Below, piece by piece: positions 8,344 through 18,128 of a DNA stretch of 57,586 nucleotides. The position numbers and the translations under genes were made by a program. A model generated the notes under the pieces. That model saw nothing but the letters and a program-made list of their open reading frames with translations. It did not search any database and had not been told where the DNA came from. Origin of the DNA: QHXW01 sp035297145. GTDB lineage: Bacteria > Acidobacteriota > Terriglobia > Bryobacterales > Bryobacteraceae. How positions within the stretch are numbered: position 1 is the stretch's first letter; every line of letters begins with the position of its first letter. The DNA lies in assembly GCA_035297145.1 (NCBI GenBank), contig DATGZN010000074.1, positions 1 through 57,586 of the forward strand. Direction: 5' to 3'.

Positions 8344-9671
8344 AGGACCACTCCCTCTGGTCGTGGCTCAGCAAAATTTCGCGCGCGCACCAGTGTGTTG
8401 TTGGGCTGGCGCTAGCGTGCGCACTTTTGGTCACGATTTCCTGTGGACGGACCGGGTCGGGCTCCGCGGGCGTGCAGGCCGCCGAACTGAAACCGGTGCG
8501 CGTGGCGACATCAGTGGCCACCAGCCGCGAGGTAGCGGTGTCGATTTCATCGAGCGGCACCTTTATGGCGGAGGAAGTTTCGGAACTGGCTCCGCTGGCG
8601 GCGGGCCGCGTGGTCGCGACGCCCGTGGATGTGGGCGCGTGGGTGAACCAGGGCGATATCGTCGCACGGCTGGATGACCGGGACGCCCGGCTGCGTCTCG
8701 AGCAGGCAGAGGCGGCGCAGGAGCAGGCGCAAGCCGCACTGGCGCAGTCGCGAATGCGCATTGGGCTGGGACCGAACGCAACCTTCGATCCGGCTGTGGT
8801 GCCGGAGGTGCAGGTGGCGAAGGCGGCGTATGAGTCGGCAGAAGCGCAAGCCAAGCTCGCCGCCGCCGATGCGAAACGCTATGCAAGTCTGGTGGCGACG
8901 GGCGACGTCTCGGCCAGCAACTACGAAAGAGAGCGCACACAGGCGGAGAGCGCGCAAGCGCAGGCCGATGCCGCACGCCGGCAGTATGAGGCGGCGGTGA
9001 ATTTTGCGCGGCTGAACCATCAAGGAGTCGGCAGCGCGGAGGCGGCGTCGGCATCCGCCCGTTCTCAGGTCGCGATGTCGCGGAAGGAACTTGACGATAC
9101 TGTGGTGCGAGCGCCGTTTGCCGGATACGTCAGTGAGCGCCACATGTCGGTGGGCGAGTCGGTGAACTCGTCTTCCAAAATCGCGACGATCCTACGCGCC
9201 AATCCCATCCGGCTCAATTTGCAGGTGTCAGAGATGGATGCGGCACGGATTCATACAGGGATGACGGTTGTGGCGCGAACGGCGGCCAGGCCGGAAAGCG
9301 AGTTCACCGGAAAAGTGACGGTGCTCAGCCCAGCCATTGATCCGAGCTCACGCGCCATGACCATTCGGGCCGAGTTCGCGAATCCCTCTTTGGAGTTGCG
9401 CCCGGGCATGTCGGCTACTGTTCGGGTGCTCTTGCCGCAAGGCGAACAGGGCATATTCGTGCCGGCCTCGGCGGTGTTGACCGATTCCGGCTCCAACGCT
9501 TCGCGGGTCTTCGTGATCGAGAACGGCACTGCACGCGTGCGCGTGGTGCAAGCGGGCGTTACAGAGAACGGGACGACACGAATCGTATCCGGACTGGGCC
9601 GCGAAGCCATTGTGGCCGCCAGCAATCTGCCGGATCTTTACGATGGAGCACCAGTCGAACGCGGTAACTGA
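8340..9671 (+). CDS. RND efflux periplasmic adaptor (MFP/HlyD family)
   Basis: The periplasmic bridge of a tripartite efflux pump, joining the inner-membrane RND pump to the outer-membrane channel. The 443-residue protein has an N-terminal hydrophobic segment ending in TISC (about residue 36), a plausible though imperfect lipobox. Then follow the barrel-sandwich half VDVGAWVNQGDIVARLDD, a long Ala/Glu/Gln-rich coiled-coil hairpin (about 120-225), the second lipoyl half VVRAPFAGYVSERHMSVGE, and the beta-barrel and membrane-proximal domains (LELRPGMSATVRVLLP). It lies between tetR (4-nt overlap) and the pump gene (38-nt gap). Confidence 0.92.
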   Translation: MKDHSLWSWLSKISRAHQCVVGLALACALLVTISCGRTGSGSAGVQAAELKPVRVATSVATSREVAVSISSSGTFMAEEVSELAPLAAGRVVATPVDVGAWVNQGDIVARLDDRDARLRLEQAEAAQEQAQAALAQSRMRIGLGPNATFDPAVVPEVQVAKAAYESAEAQAKLAAADAKRYASLVATGDVSASNYERERTQAESAQAQADAARRQYEAAVNFARLNHQGVGSAEAASASARSQVAMSRKELDDTVVRAPFAGYVSERHMSVGESVNSSSKIATILRANPIRLNLQVSEMDAARIHTGMTVVARTAARPESEFTGKVTVLSPAIDPSSRAMTIRAEFANPSLELRPGMSATVRVLLPQGEQGIFVPASAVLTDSGSNASRVFVIENGTARVRVVQAGVTENGTTRIVSGLGREAIVAASNLPDLYDGAPVERGN

Positions 9672-9709
9672 CGCCACGATGCTTCGGACCCGCCAAAGGA
9701 TGCCCCGCA

Positions 9710-12700
9710 GTGCATAAGCTCGCCGCAATCTGCGTGAGACGGCCCGTCTTTGCCACCATGCTGGTGCTGGCGCTGACGGTGGTGGGGGCCTTCTCGTTTT
9801 TTGGGCTGGGTGTGGACCTGCTGCCGAAGGTGGATCTGCCCGCGGTGCAGGTATTAGTCGCGAACCCCGGGGCCGCGCCTGAACAGGTGGAGACGGAAAT
9901 CACCAAGAAAATCGAAGGGGCGGTGAACACCATCAGCGGCATCGAGGAGCTGCACTCTTCGTCCACTGAGGGGCTTTCAATCGTCAGCATCGGTTTCCAA
10001 TTGGATAAGAACGGCGACGTGGCGGCGCAGGAAGTGCGCGACAAGGTCAACCTGGTGATGGGCGATCTGCCGGAAACCGCGCGTCCGCCGGTGGTGCAGA
10101 AGTTCGATACGGATGCGGCGCCCGTCTTGCGCATCGTGGTTTCCGCGCCGCGCGCGCTACGGGAAGTCACGCACATCGCCGAGAAACAGATCCAGGAACA
10201 GATTGAAAATCTAAAAGGCGTCGGACTGGTGCAGATCGTGGGAGGCGCGCGGCGGGAGATTGATGTGGACGTGGATCCGGACCGGATGCGGGCTTACGGG
10301 CTGACCGTCGCGGACGTGGCGGGCGCGCTGCGCCAGGAGAATCTGGAGTTGCCCGGCGGCCGTGTGGATCAGGGTTCACGCGAACTGACCGTTCGTACCC
10401 TGGGCCGCATTGCGGACCCTAAAGACTTCAACCATGTGGTGGTGGCGAATCGCGGCACGTACGCGGTGCGGATCAGCGATATCGGGCGGGCCACGGACGG
10501 CGAGCAGGAAGTGCGCAGTGTGTCGCTGCTGAACGGGCGGCCAGCGGTGACGCTGGTGGTATCGAAGCAATCGGGCGAAAACGTGGTGGCGGTGGCGGCG
10601 GCGGTGCGGGAGAGGTTGGCCGCGATCATTCCTACGCTGCCGAAGGACGTTCATGCGGAGGTGATTGGCGACGAATCGGTGTTTATCCAGGCGGCGGTGG
10701 AGTCTATCGAGACACATCTGATCGAGGGCAGTCTGTTGGCAGCGGTAGTCATTTTTGTCTTTCTGGCCAGTGTGAGGACCACGCTCATTGCAGCTATCGC
10801 CATTCCAACGTCCATTATTTCGACGTTCGGGCTGATGGCCGCGATGAACTACAGCCTGAACCAGATCACCATGCTGGCGCTGACGCTGATGGTGGGGATC
10901 GTGGTGGACGATGCCATCATCGTGCTGGAGAACATCTACCGCTTCATCGAGGAGAAGGGACTACCGCCGTTCCAGGCGGCGATCGAAGGCACGCGGGAGA
11001 TCGGACTGGCGGTGATGGCGACGACTTTATCGCTTCTGGCAGTCTTCGTGCCGGTCGGATTCATGGGTGGGATTGTGGGGCGGTTCATGTCGTCATTCGG
11101 ACTGACGGCGTCGTTTGCGATCGCCGTGTCACTGCTGGTTTCGTTCACGCTGACGCCCATGCTGGGCGCGCGATGGCTGCGGCCATTGGCGGGCGGTGGA
11201 GGACACGGTTCGAAAGATTCAGGCTTATTCGCGCGGATCGATCGCGTTTACACGCGCATGCTGCACCGGTCGATGGGACACCGGCGCACGATGATCGCAC
11301 TGAGCGGATTGGTGGTGGTGAGTATCGTTCCGCTGTTCGCGGTGATTGGCAAGAATTTCGTGCCGGATGATGACCGCTCGGAATTTGAAATTACGCTGCG
11401 CGCGAGCGAGGAGGCGAGTCTTGCGGCGACGGAGACCGTGGCGGAACGGGTGGCGCGCGAGGTACGCCAGATTCCCGGAGTCACGGCGACGCTGACGAGC
11501 ATTGGCGGCGGGACACAGCGGGCGGTGAATGCGGCCCTGATCTACGTCAAGCTGGCGCCGATTGGCCAGCGCGAGCTCGACCAGCAACAGATCATGGTGC
11601 GGACGCGACAAGCGCTGAAGGCGTTTCCTCCGGGGTTGCGAACATCGGTGCAGGCGCCGGGGGGCGATCCGGACGGACGGAATGCGGCGGTTCAGTACAC
11701 GCTCAGCGGGCCGGACCTGGAGAGGCTGAACCAATATTCGAAGACGATGCTCACGCGAATGAAGTCCATCCCGGACGTGGTGGATGCGGACTCTTCGCTG
11801 GTGCTGGGAAAACCGGAGCTGCGCATTGCAATCGACCGGGAGCGCGCGGCGGATCTGGGTGTGCGTGTGAGCGACGTTGCGCAGGCGCTCAATGTAATGG
11901 TCGCGGGCCAGAACTTATCCACCTTCGAGGCCGGATCGGATCAATACGACGTAAGATTGCGCGCCATGAGCGAATCGCGTGCCAGCGCCGATACGCTGAA
12001 GCGGCTGATCGTCGCATCGAATAAGCGTGGTTGGGTGAGCCTGGACGATGTGGTCTCGATGCACGAAGGCGCGGGGCCGGCGACCATTGACCGGTTGAAC
12101 CGGCAACGCGAGGTGACACTGTTCAGCAATGTGCGGCCGGGTGGATCGGAAGCAGCGGTTCTGAGCCGGCTGGACGATTTTGCGCGCGATCTCAAGATGG
12201 AGCCGGGCTATAAAACGGAACTCGGTGGCACTTCACGGGAGTTGGGGCGTACGGGCTACTACTTTGTGCTGGCGATCTCGCTGTCGTTCATCTTCATGTA
12301 CATGGTGCTGGCGGCGCAGTTTGAATCGTTCCTGCATCCGGTCACGATCCTGCTGACGCTGCCCATGGCGGTTCCCTTTGGCATCATCTCGCTGCTGGTG
12401 GCTGGTCAAACCATCAATGTGTTTTCCGGGCTGGGACTTCTGCTGTTGTTCGGCATCGTGAAGAAGAACGCGATTTTGCAAATTGACCACACCAACGGGT
12501 TGCGGGCGGCGGGCATGGCGCGCTTCGATGCCATCATCCAGGCGAATCGCGACCGGCTGCGGCCGATCCTGATGACGACGGCATCGCTGGTGGCGGGAAT
12601 GATTCCGCTGGTGCTGGCCGGTGGGCCTGGCGCGGCGACGAACCGGTCAATCGGGGTTCTGGTGGTGGGCGGGCAGACGTTGTGTCTGTTGCTGACTTTG

Positions 12701-12859
12701 CTGGCGGTGCCGGTTTTTTACTCGATCTTCGAGGATTGGAAAGAGGCGCCGGTGTGGCAGAGGATGGCGGCGGCAGTCCAGGCGCGAAGTTCCCGCATCA
12801 AGGTGGCGGTGGAGGCACTGCGGACGCGCGGATCGCGGCCGGAGGGGACATCACGGTGA
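9710..12859 (+). CDS. RND multidrug efflux pump (HAE1/AcrB-like permease)
   Basis: The proton-driven inner-membrane pump of the tripartite exporter, 1049 residues as expected. It opens with VRRPVFATMLVLALTVVGAF (TM1), has two large periplasmic loops, and carries the TM4 acid motif GIVVDDAIIVLENIYRFIEE used for proton coupling, plus a matching second-half block GIVKKNAILQIDH. Twelve membrane segments are expected. The GTG start at 9710 follows AAAGGA about 10 nt upstream. The nearest family is the hydrophobe/amphiphile exporters; the real substrate is not readable. The gene overlaps the channel gene by 4 nt (GTGA). Confidence 0.94.
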   Translation: MHKLAAICVRRPVFATMLVLALTVVGAFSFFGLGVDLLPKVDLPAVQVLVANPGAAPEQVETEITKKIEGAVNTISGIEELHSSSTEGLSIVSIGFQLDKNGDVAAQEVRDKVNLVMGDLPETARPPVVQKFDTDAAPVLRIVVSAPRALREVTHIAEKQIQEQIENLKGVGLVQIVGGARREIDVDVDPDRMRAYGLTVADVAGALRQENLELPGGRVDQGSRELTVRTLGRIADPKDFNHVVVANRGTYAVRISDIGRATDGEQEVRSVSLLNGRPAVTLVVSKQSGENVVAVAAAVRERLAAIIPTLPKDVHAEVIGDESVFIQAAVESIETHLIEGSLLAAVVIFVFLASVRTTLIAAIAIPTSIISTFGLMAAMNYSLNQITMLALTLMVGIVVDDAIIVLENIYRFIEEKGLPPFQAAIEGTREIGLAVMATTLSLLAVFVPVGFMGGIVGRFMSSFGLTASFAIAVSLLVSFTLTPMLGARWLRPLAGGGGHGSKDSGLFARIDRVYTRMLHRSMGHRRTMIALSGLVVVSIVPLFAVIGKNFVPDDDRSEFEITLRASEEASLAATETVAERVAREVRQIPGVTATLTSIGGGTQRAVNAALIYVKLAPIGQRELDQQQIMVRTRQALKAFPPGLRTSVQAPGGDPDGRNAAVQYTLSGPDLERLNQYSKTMLTRMKSIPDVVDADSSLVLGKPELRIAIDRERAADLGVRVSDVAQALNVMVAGQNLSTFEAGSDQYDVRLRAMSESRASADTLKRLIVASNKRGWVSLDDVVSMHEGAGPATIDRLNRQREVTLFSNVRPGGSEAAVLSRLDDFARDLKMEPGYKTELGGTSRELGRTGYYFVLAISLSFIFMYMVLAAQFESFLHPVTILLTLPMAVPFGIISLLVAGQTINVFSGLGLLLLFGIVKKNAILQIDHTNGLRAAGMARFDAIIQANRDRLRPILMTTASLVAGMIPLVLAGGPGAATNRSIGVLVVGGQTLCLLLTLLAVPVFYSIFEDWKEAPVWQRMAAAVQARSSRIKVAVEALRTRGSRPEGTSR

Positions 12860-14547
12860 GGCGGACGATGCTCGTGATGTTTGGAATTGCGGGGCTGCTC
12901 GCCGCACAGTCCGCGGAGCGCATCTTCGTATTACCCGACCGGCCTGGCATCGTGGGCAAAGTTTCGATCACGCTCGAAGAAGCGATCGGCGATGTGTTGG
13001 CAAATAACCGGGACCTGGAGATTTCACGGATTGACCGCGGCATCGCGGGGCTGAATGTGACGGCGGCGAAAGGTGCGTACGATCCGCGCGTGGGATTGGA
13101 CAGCTATTGGGAGCGGGCGGTCTTTCCGATCGGTTCGATTATTGGTGGCGGGCCGAATGGGGCGATCTCGCAGGCGACGGCCAGCTTGGCGCCGCAATTT
13201 AGCGGGTTGTTGCCGCTGGGCGGGTCCTTCATGATGAGCCTTTCTTCCAGCCGCGTATCAAGCGACAACCAATTCAACACGCTCAATCCACAGTATCCGA
13301 GCGCGATGACGCTCTCCTTTACACAGCCGCTTTTCCGCAACATGCTTTATGATGACGCGCGCCACCACATCGAGGTGGCGAAGAAGAATCAGGCACTGAG
13401 CGATGCGCAGTTCCGGCAGCGCGTTACAGAGATTGTGACGCAGGCCGTGGATGCATATTGGGATTTGGTGTACGCGGTCCGCAACCTGGATCTGCAACTT
13501 GAGGCGGTAGACCTGGCGCGGCGGCAGGTAGAGAGCAACGGACGGCTGGAGAAGCAGGGGCTATTGGCGCCGATCGATGTGACCGAGGCCGAGACGCAGT
13601 TGGATAATTTCGAGCAGAGCGCGTACAGCGCGCAGGAATACCTGACGCGCGCCGAGAACGGGCTGAAGACATTGATGGTGGGCGACCGGCTGTCCGCGCT
13701 TTGGTCGAAGGCGCTGGTTCCCGAGACGCCGTTGAATCTGGCGGCGCCGAAGGTCGAAGTTGCAGAAGCGGTCAACGATGCAGTGGCGCATCGGCCGGAG
13801 CTGGAGCAGATCAAGGTCTCGCGTGCGATCAATGAAGCGGACTCTCGATACTACCGTGAGCAGACCAAGCCACAGGTGGATCTCATTGCAACGTACGTGG
13901 GCAATGGGTTGGCGGGCCATGTGCTGGCTGCCCAGCCTAATCCGCTGACCGCCGGAACGGACGCCATTGTCGCGCGCATCAACCAGCTTTCGCAGATTGA
14001 GGGGCTTGCTCCGGTTCCTCCGATCTCCTTCGGGTCGGGGGCGGTGCCGCCGCTGCTGGTGGGCGGTTATGGGCAGTCGCTCGCCAACATTGGCGGGTGG
14101 GATTTTCCGACTCTACACGCGGGAGTGCGAGTTTCGCTGCCCATTGGTAATCGGACGGCGGAGGCAAATTTGGGAGCATCGGTAGCGCAGGGGCGGCGCA
14201 TCGAGAGCCAGATCGCACAGGTGGAGCAACTGATCGAAGCAGACGTGCGCAATGCCATCCAGTCGATGGAGTCGGCGAAAGCGCGGCTGGCGGCGGCAAG
14301 CGCGGCAAGGCAGTCGGCCGAGGCGCAGCACCAAAGCGAGCTGCGCAAATTTCAAACGGGAACGTCGACAGTGTTTCTGGTGCTGCAGCGGCAAACGGCG
14401 ATGATCAATGCGCGCGACCTGGAGATCCGGGCGCAGGCTGATCTGAGCAAGGCGATCGCGGAATACGAGCGAGCGACTGCGAAGACGCTCGAGAGCCGCT
14501 CTATCGATATACATGGGCAGGACAGGCACAGGGGCACGGTCCACTAG
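12856..14547 (+). CDS. TolC-family outer membrane efflux protein
   Basis: The outer-membrane channel that completes the RND exporter. Starting at GTG 12856, overlapping the pump stop by four bases, the protein has 563 residues and a signal peptide of about 20 (MLVMFGIAGLLAAQSA after VRRT). Two OEP repeats follow: VSITLEEAIGDVLANNRDLEISR in segments near the N-terminus with long coiled coils, and a second half with LPIGNRTAEANLGASV and helices up to the C-terminus. ATG 12868 is an alternative start. The open frame continues upstream inside the pump gene, but that part is out of frame with the pump and not real. Confidence 0.9.
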   Translation: MRRTMLVMFGIAGLLAAQSAERIFVLPDRPGIVGKVSITLEEAIGDVLANNRDLEISRIDRGIAGLNVTAAKGAYDPRVGLDSYWERAVFPIGSIIGGGPNGAISQATASLAPQFSGLLPLGGSFMMSLSSSRVSSDNQFNTLNPQYPSAMTLSFTQPLFRNMLYDDARHHIEVAKKNQALSDAQFRQRVTEIVTQAVDAYWDLVYAVRNLDLQLEAVDLARRQVESNGRLEKQGLLAPIDVTEAETQLDNFEQSAYSAQEYLTRAENGLKTLMVGDRLSALWSKALVPETPLNLAAPKVEVAEAVNDAVAHRPELEQIKVSRAINEADSRYYREQTKPQVDLIATYVGNGLAGHVLAAQPNPLTAGTDAIVARINQLSQIEGLAPVPPISFGSGAVPPLLVGGYGQSLANIGGWDFPTLHAGVRVSLPIGNRTAEANLGASVAQGRRIESQIAQVEQLIEADVRNAIQSMESAKARLAAASAARQSAEAQHQSELRKFQTGTSTVFLVLQRQTAMINARDLEIRAQADLSKAIAEYERATAKTLESRSIDIHGQDRHRGTVH

Positions 14548-14562
14548 GGATATCGCGGGCGT

Positions 14563-14656
14563 TCAATTGGGGTACAGGCAACGAAATTTCAGGCCGTGCA
14601 GGCGGCGGTTTCCACGATTGTGTTCGATGGAATTTCGAAGCCAGTCCCCGAATTGG
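14563..14656. repeat. Imperfect inverted repeat between convergent genes
   Basis: Left arm 14564-14590 (CAATTGGGG...CGAAATTTC) pairs with right arm about 14629-14653 (GAATTTCG...CCCCGAATTG). Shared blocks in order are CAATT, GGGG, AC, GGC and CGAAATT, with about 38 bases between the arms. It sits between the efflux operon end and the pyruvate carboxylase stop. It could act as a two-way terminator, but it has no T-run; its size also suits a small repetitive element. Confidence 0.5.
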
Positions 14657-14680
14657 ACAGATCGCCCAGCCGCGGGAGTG

Positions 14681-17600
14681 TCAGCCGATGACGGCGAGAA
14701 GATCCTTGGCCTCGACCTGCTGGCCAGCCTGGGCATGGATCGCCAGAATTTTTCCGGCAACCGGCGCGTACACTGTGCTCTGCATTTTCATGGCTTCGAT
14801 GACCAGCACGCGATCACCCTTGCTGACGGACTGATTGGGCTCAACGGCAACGCTGGTGACCATACCCGGAAGCGGCGCGCCGATGTGGCCGGGATTGTTT
14901 GGATCGGCTTTCAGCCGCTCCGCCACGCTGGCCTTCAGGGACCGGTCGCGGACGGTAACCTCGCGCGGCTGGCCGTTCAGCTCGAAAAATACGGTGCGGC
15001 GGCCGTCGGGGTGCGGCTCGCTGATGGTGAGGAATTTCACCACCAGCCGCTTGCCGGGCTCGATATCGACGGTGATCTCCTCGCCCTTCTGCATGCCGAA
15101 GAAGAATTGCGGAGTCGGCAGCGTCTCGACATCGCCCCATGTCTGGGCCGCGCGAGCGAACTTGACGAACACGTCGGGGTACATGAGGTAACTCAGCACT
15201 TCGTCGTGCTGCGGCGGGCGGCCGATTTTTTTCTCAACCGTACGTGCCGTTTCCTCGAAATCCACGGGGGCAAGGCGTGCTCCGGGACGGCCGCGCTCGG
15301 GCTTTCGGCCCTGAAGAATGACACTCTGCAGTTTCTTGGGCCAGCCGCCTTCGGGCGTTCCTAGTGCGCCGGAGAACATCTCGACCACGGAGTGGGGAAG
15401 TGAAAGGTGATGGTCGGTGCCCAGGCGCTCAAACTGATGGATGGTCATGCCGTGGGTGACCAGAAAAATCGCCATGTCGCCCACAACTTTGCTCGAAGGC
15501 GTCACTTTCACAATATCGCCAAAAGCCAGGTTCACCTCCGCGTAGGTGCGTGCGATCTCATGCCAGCGCGCGCCCAGCCCCATGGCTTCGGCCTGCTCCT
15601 TCAGATTCGTATATTGGCCGCCGGGCATTTCGTGGATGTAGACCTCGGCGGTTCCGCTGCGCGGGCCTGTATCGAATGGCGCATAACTGGCGCGCACGTC
15701 TTCCCAGTAATCGGCGCACACATTCAGAGCGTCGAGATCGACTCCGGTCTCGCGGCGCGTGTGCGCCAGGGCGGCGACGATCGAGTTGAGATTCGGCTGG
15801 CTGGTTTGGCCGCTCATGGACGCGATGGCGCCATCAGCGGCGTCCACGCCGGCATCGCAGGCCCGCATGATAGATGCCGCGTTAATGCCGCTGGTGTCGT
15901 GGGTATGGAAGTGAATGGGAATCCCAATTTCTTCGCGCAGCGCCTTGACCAGCTTTTCAGCGGCATACGGCTTGGCGAGGCCGGCCATGTCCTTGATGCC
16001 CAGCACGTGCGCGCCCATGCGCTCGAGTTCCTTAGCCATGCGCACGTAATAGTCGAGTGAATATTTCTGCCTGTGGGGATCGAGAATGTCGCCCGTGTAA
16101 CAAATGGCTGCTTCGCAGATTTTTCCGGTGCGCCGCACGGCATCCATTGCCACCTTCATGTTAGGCAGCCAGTTCAGCGAATCGAAAATGCGGAAAATGT
16201 CGATACCCTGGCGCGCCGCATCCGCGACAAATTCGCGCACCACGTTATCGGGATATGCCGAGTAGCCCACGGCGTTCGACGCGCGCAGCAGCATCTGGAA
16301 GCAGATGTTCGGAATGGCTTCACGCAGGCGACGGAGCCGCAGCCACGGGTCCTCATGCAGAAAGCGCATGGAGACATCAAACGTGGCGCCGCCCCACATT
16401 TCCAGACTGTAGAGATTCGACAGCCGGTGCGCGACGAAGTTGGCGATCGACAGCATGTCGTGCGTGCGCACACGGGTTGCCAGCAACGACTGGTGCGCGT
16501 CGCGAAACGTGGTATCGGTAAGCAGCAATCTTTTCTGCTCACGAGTCCACTGGGCGAACTTCTCGGCGCCGAGTTTGTCCAATAGCTGGCGCGTGCCTGG
16601 GGGTGGCGCGGAAGAATCGTGCTCCGGAATGGCGGGAGTTGGCAGGCGGTCGGGGCGAGGCTTTCCGGCTACTTCGGGGTTGCCATTCACGATCACATCG
16701 CCGAGATAGGTGAGCAGTTTGGTGGCGCGGTCGCGGCGTGGCGTGAAGCGAAATAATTCCGGATGCTCGTCGAGAAATGAGGTCGTGACGTCACCCGCCT
16801 GAAATTTCAGGTTGTTGACAACGTTCTCAAGAAACGGAATATTGGTCTTGACGCCGCGAACGCGAAACTCGCGTAAGGCGCGATCCACGCGCTTGCAAGC
16901 CTGATCGAACTCGCGGCCCCAGGCCGTGACCTTGACCAAAAGCGAATCATAGAAGGGAGTGATAATGGCGCCGCTATAGGCCGAACCGCCGTCGAGCCGG
17001 ATGCCGAAACCGGCGGGCGAGCGGTAGGTATGCATTTTTCCGTAGTCCGGCACGAAATGGTTGGCCGGATCTTCGGTGGTGATGCGGCATTGCAATGCGT
17101 GCCCGTACAACGGGATCTTATCCTGCGGAGGCAGGGATGTGATTTTGTCGTGCAGCGAGTGGCCCTGCGCGATCAGGATCTGGCAGCGGACAAGATCGAT
17201 GCCGGTGACCATCTCGGTGACGGTGTGTTCGACTTGTATGCGCGGATTGACCTCGATGAAGTACCACGCGCCGGTTTCGGCGTCGACCAGAAACTCAACG
17301 GTGCCCGCGTTGTAATAGCCGGCAGCGCGCGCGAGGCGTACCGCGGCATCGGCCAAAGCGTGGCGAATGTCGTCCGCCAATCCCTGCGCCGGTGCAACCT
17401 CAACAACTTTCTGGTGACGCCGCTGAACCGAACAGTCACGCTCGTAGAGGTGCACGATGTTGCCTTGGCGGTCGCCCAGAATCTGGACTTCCACGTGGCG
17501 CGCGCGCCGGATGTATCTTTCCAGAAATACGGCGTCGTTACCAAACGCGGCGCCAGCTTCCCGCCGCGCCTCCTCCAGACGTTCTGCGAAGTCGCCGGCT

Positions 17601-18118
17601 TTCTCCACTACGCGCATGCCGCGGCCGCCGCCTCCGAACGCCGCTTTGATGATGAGCGGGAACCCGATCTCGCCCGCCATCTTGCGGGCTGTTTCCGCGT
17701 CCGTCACTGGATGTTCAGTACCCGGCACCACGGGAACGTTGGCCTGCTGCGCGAGCTTTCTGGCGGCGCGTTTATCACCGAGTAGCTCGAGCAGGCGCGC
17801 GTCGGGACCGACGAACGTGATTCCGGCGCGCTCGCACGCTCGCGGCAGTGCTGGGTTCTCGGAGAGGAAACCGTAGCCCGGATGGATGAAGTCAATCGCC
17901 TTTTCTTTGGCCAGCGCGACGATGCCTTCGACATCGAGGTAGGCTTCCACGGGCCCTTTGTTTTCCCCGATCTCGTACGCTTCGTCCGCCTTGAAGCGAT
18001 GCAGGCTCAGCCGGTCCTCTTTGGAATAGATGGCGACGGTGCGCAGGCCGAGTTCGGTGGCGGCGCGCATGATGCGGATCGCGATCTCGCTGCGATTGAG
18101 GGCGAGGAGCTTTTTCAT
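14681..18118 (-). CDS. pyc: Pyruvate carboxylase
   Basis: Biotin enzyme (EC 6.4.1.1) carboxylating pyruvate to oxaloacetate, an anaplerotic step feeding the TCA cycle and gluconeogenesis. The single chain of 1145 residues carries all domains: biotin carboxylase/ATP-grasp at about 1-450 (GYGFLSENP, AFGGGGRGMRVV, FIEVNPRIQVEHTVTE), carboxyltransferase TIM barrel at about 535-800 (DTTFRDAHQSLLATRVRTHD, SMSGQTSQPNL), the conserved linker, and a C-terminal biotinyl domain with EAMKMQ, Lys1111 being the biotin site. It follows the TlpA-like gene after 10 nt and is probably the last gene of the yebC-ruvC transcription unit. Confidence 0.96.
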   Translation of the reverse strand: MKKLLALNRSEIAIRIMRAATELGLRTVAIYSKEDRLSLHRFKADEAYEIGENKGPVEAYLDVEGIVALAKEKAIDFIHPGYGFLSENPALPRACERAGITFVGPDARLLELLGDKRAARKLAQQANVPVVPGTEHPVTDAETARKMAGEIGFPLIIKAAFGGGGRGMRVVEKAGDFAERLEEARREAGAAFGNDAVFLERYIRRARHVEVQILGDRQGNIVHLYERDCSVQRRHQKVVEVAPAQGLADDIRHALADAAVRLARAAGYYNAGTVEFLVDAETGAWYFIEVNPRIQVEHTVTEMVTGIDLVRCQILIAQGHSLHDKITSLPPQDKIPLYGHALQCRITTEDPANHFVPDYGKMHTYRSPAGFGIRLDGGSAYSGAIITPFYDSLLVKVTAWGREFDQACKRVDRALREFRVRGVKTNIPFLENVVNNLKFQAGDVTTSFLDEHPELFRFTPRRDRATKLLTYLGDVIVNGNPEVAGKPRPDRLPTPAIPEHDSSAPPPGTRQLLDKLGAEKFAQWTREQKRLLLTDTTFRDAHQSLLATRVRTHDMLSIANFVAHRLSNLYSLEMWGGATFDVSMRFLHEDPWLRLRRLREAIPNICFQMLLRASNAVGYSAYPDNVVREFVADAARQGIDIFRIFDSLNWLPNMKVAMDAVRRTGKICEAAICYTGDILDPHRQKYSLDYYVRMAKELERMGAHVLGIKDMAGLAKPYAAEKLVKALREEIGIPIHFHTHDTSGINAASIMRACDAGVDAADGAIASMSGQTSQPNLNSIVAALAHTRRETGVDLDALNVCADYWEDVRASYAPFDTGPRSGTAEVYIHEMPGGQYTNLKEQAEAMGLGARWHEIARTYAEVNLAFGDIVKVTPSSKVVGDMAIFLVTHGMTIHQFERLGTDHHLSLPHSVVEMFSGALGTPEGGWPKKLQSVILQGRKPERGRPGARLAPVDFEETARTVEKKIGRPPQHDEVLSYLMYPDVFVKFARAAQTWGDVETLPTPQFFFGMQKGEEITVDIEPGKRLVVKFLTISEPHPDGRRTVFFELNGQPREVTVRDRSLKASVAERLKADPNNPGHIGAPLPGMVTSVAVEPNQSVSKGDRVLVIEAMKMQSTVYAPVAGKILAIHAQAGQQVEAKDLLAVIG

Positions 18119-18128
18119 GGAATCAGCT

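Noticed and set aside
14513..15364. Plus-strand frame of 283 codons opposite the end of pyc
   Set aside because: Antisense to the biotinyl and carboxyltransferase regions, with no independent protein features.
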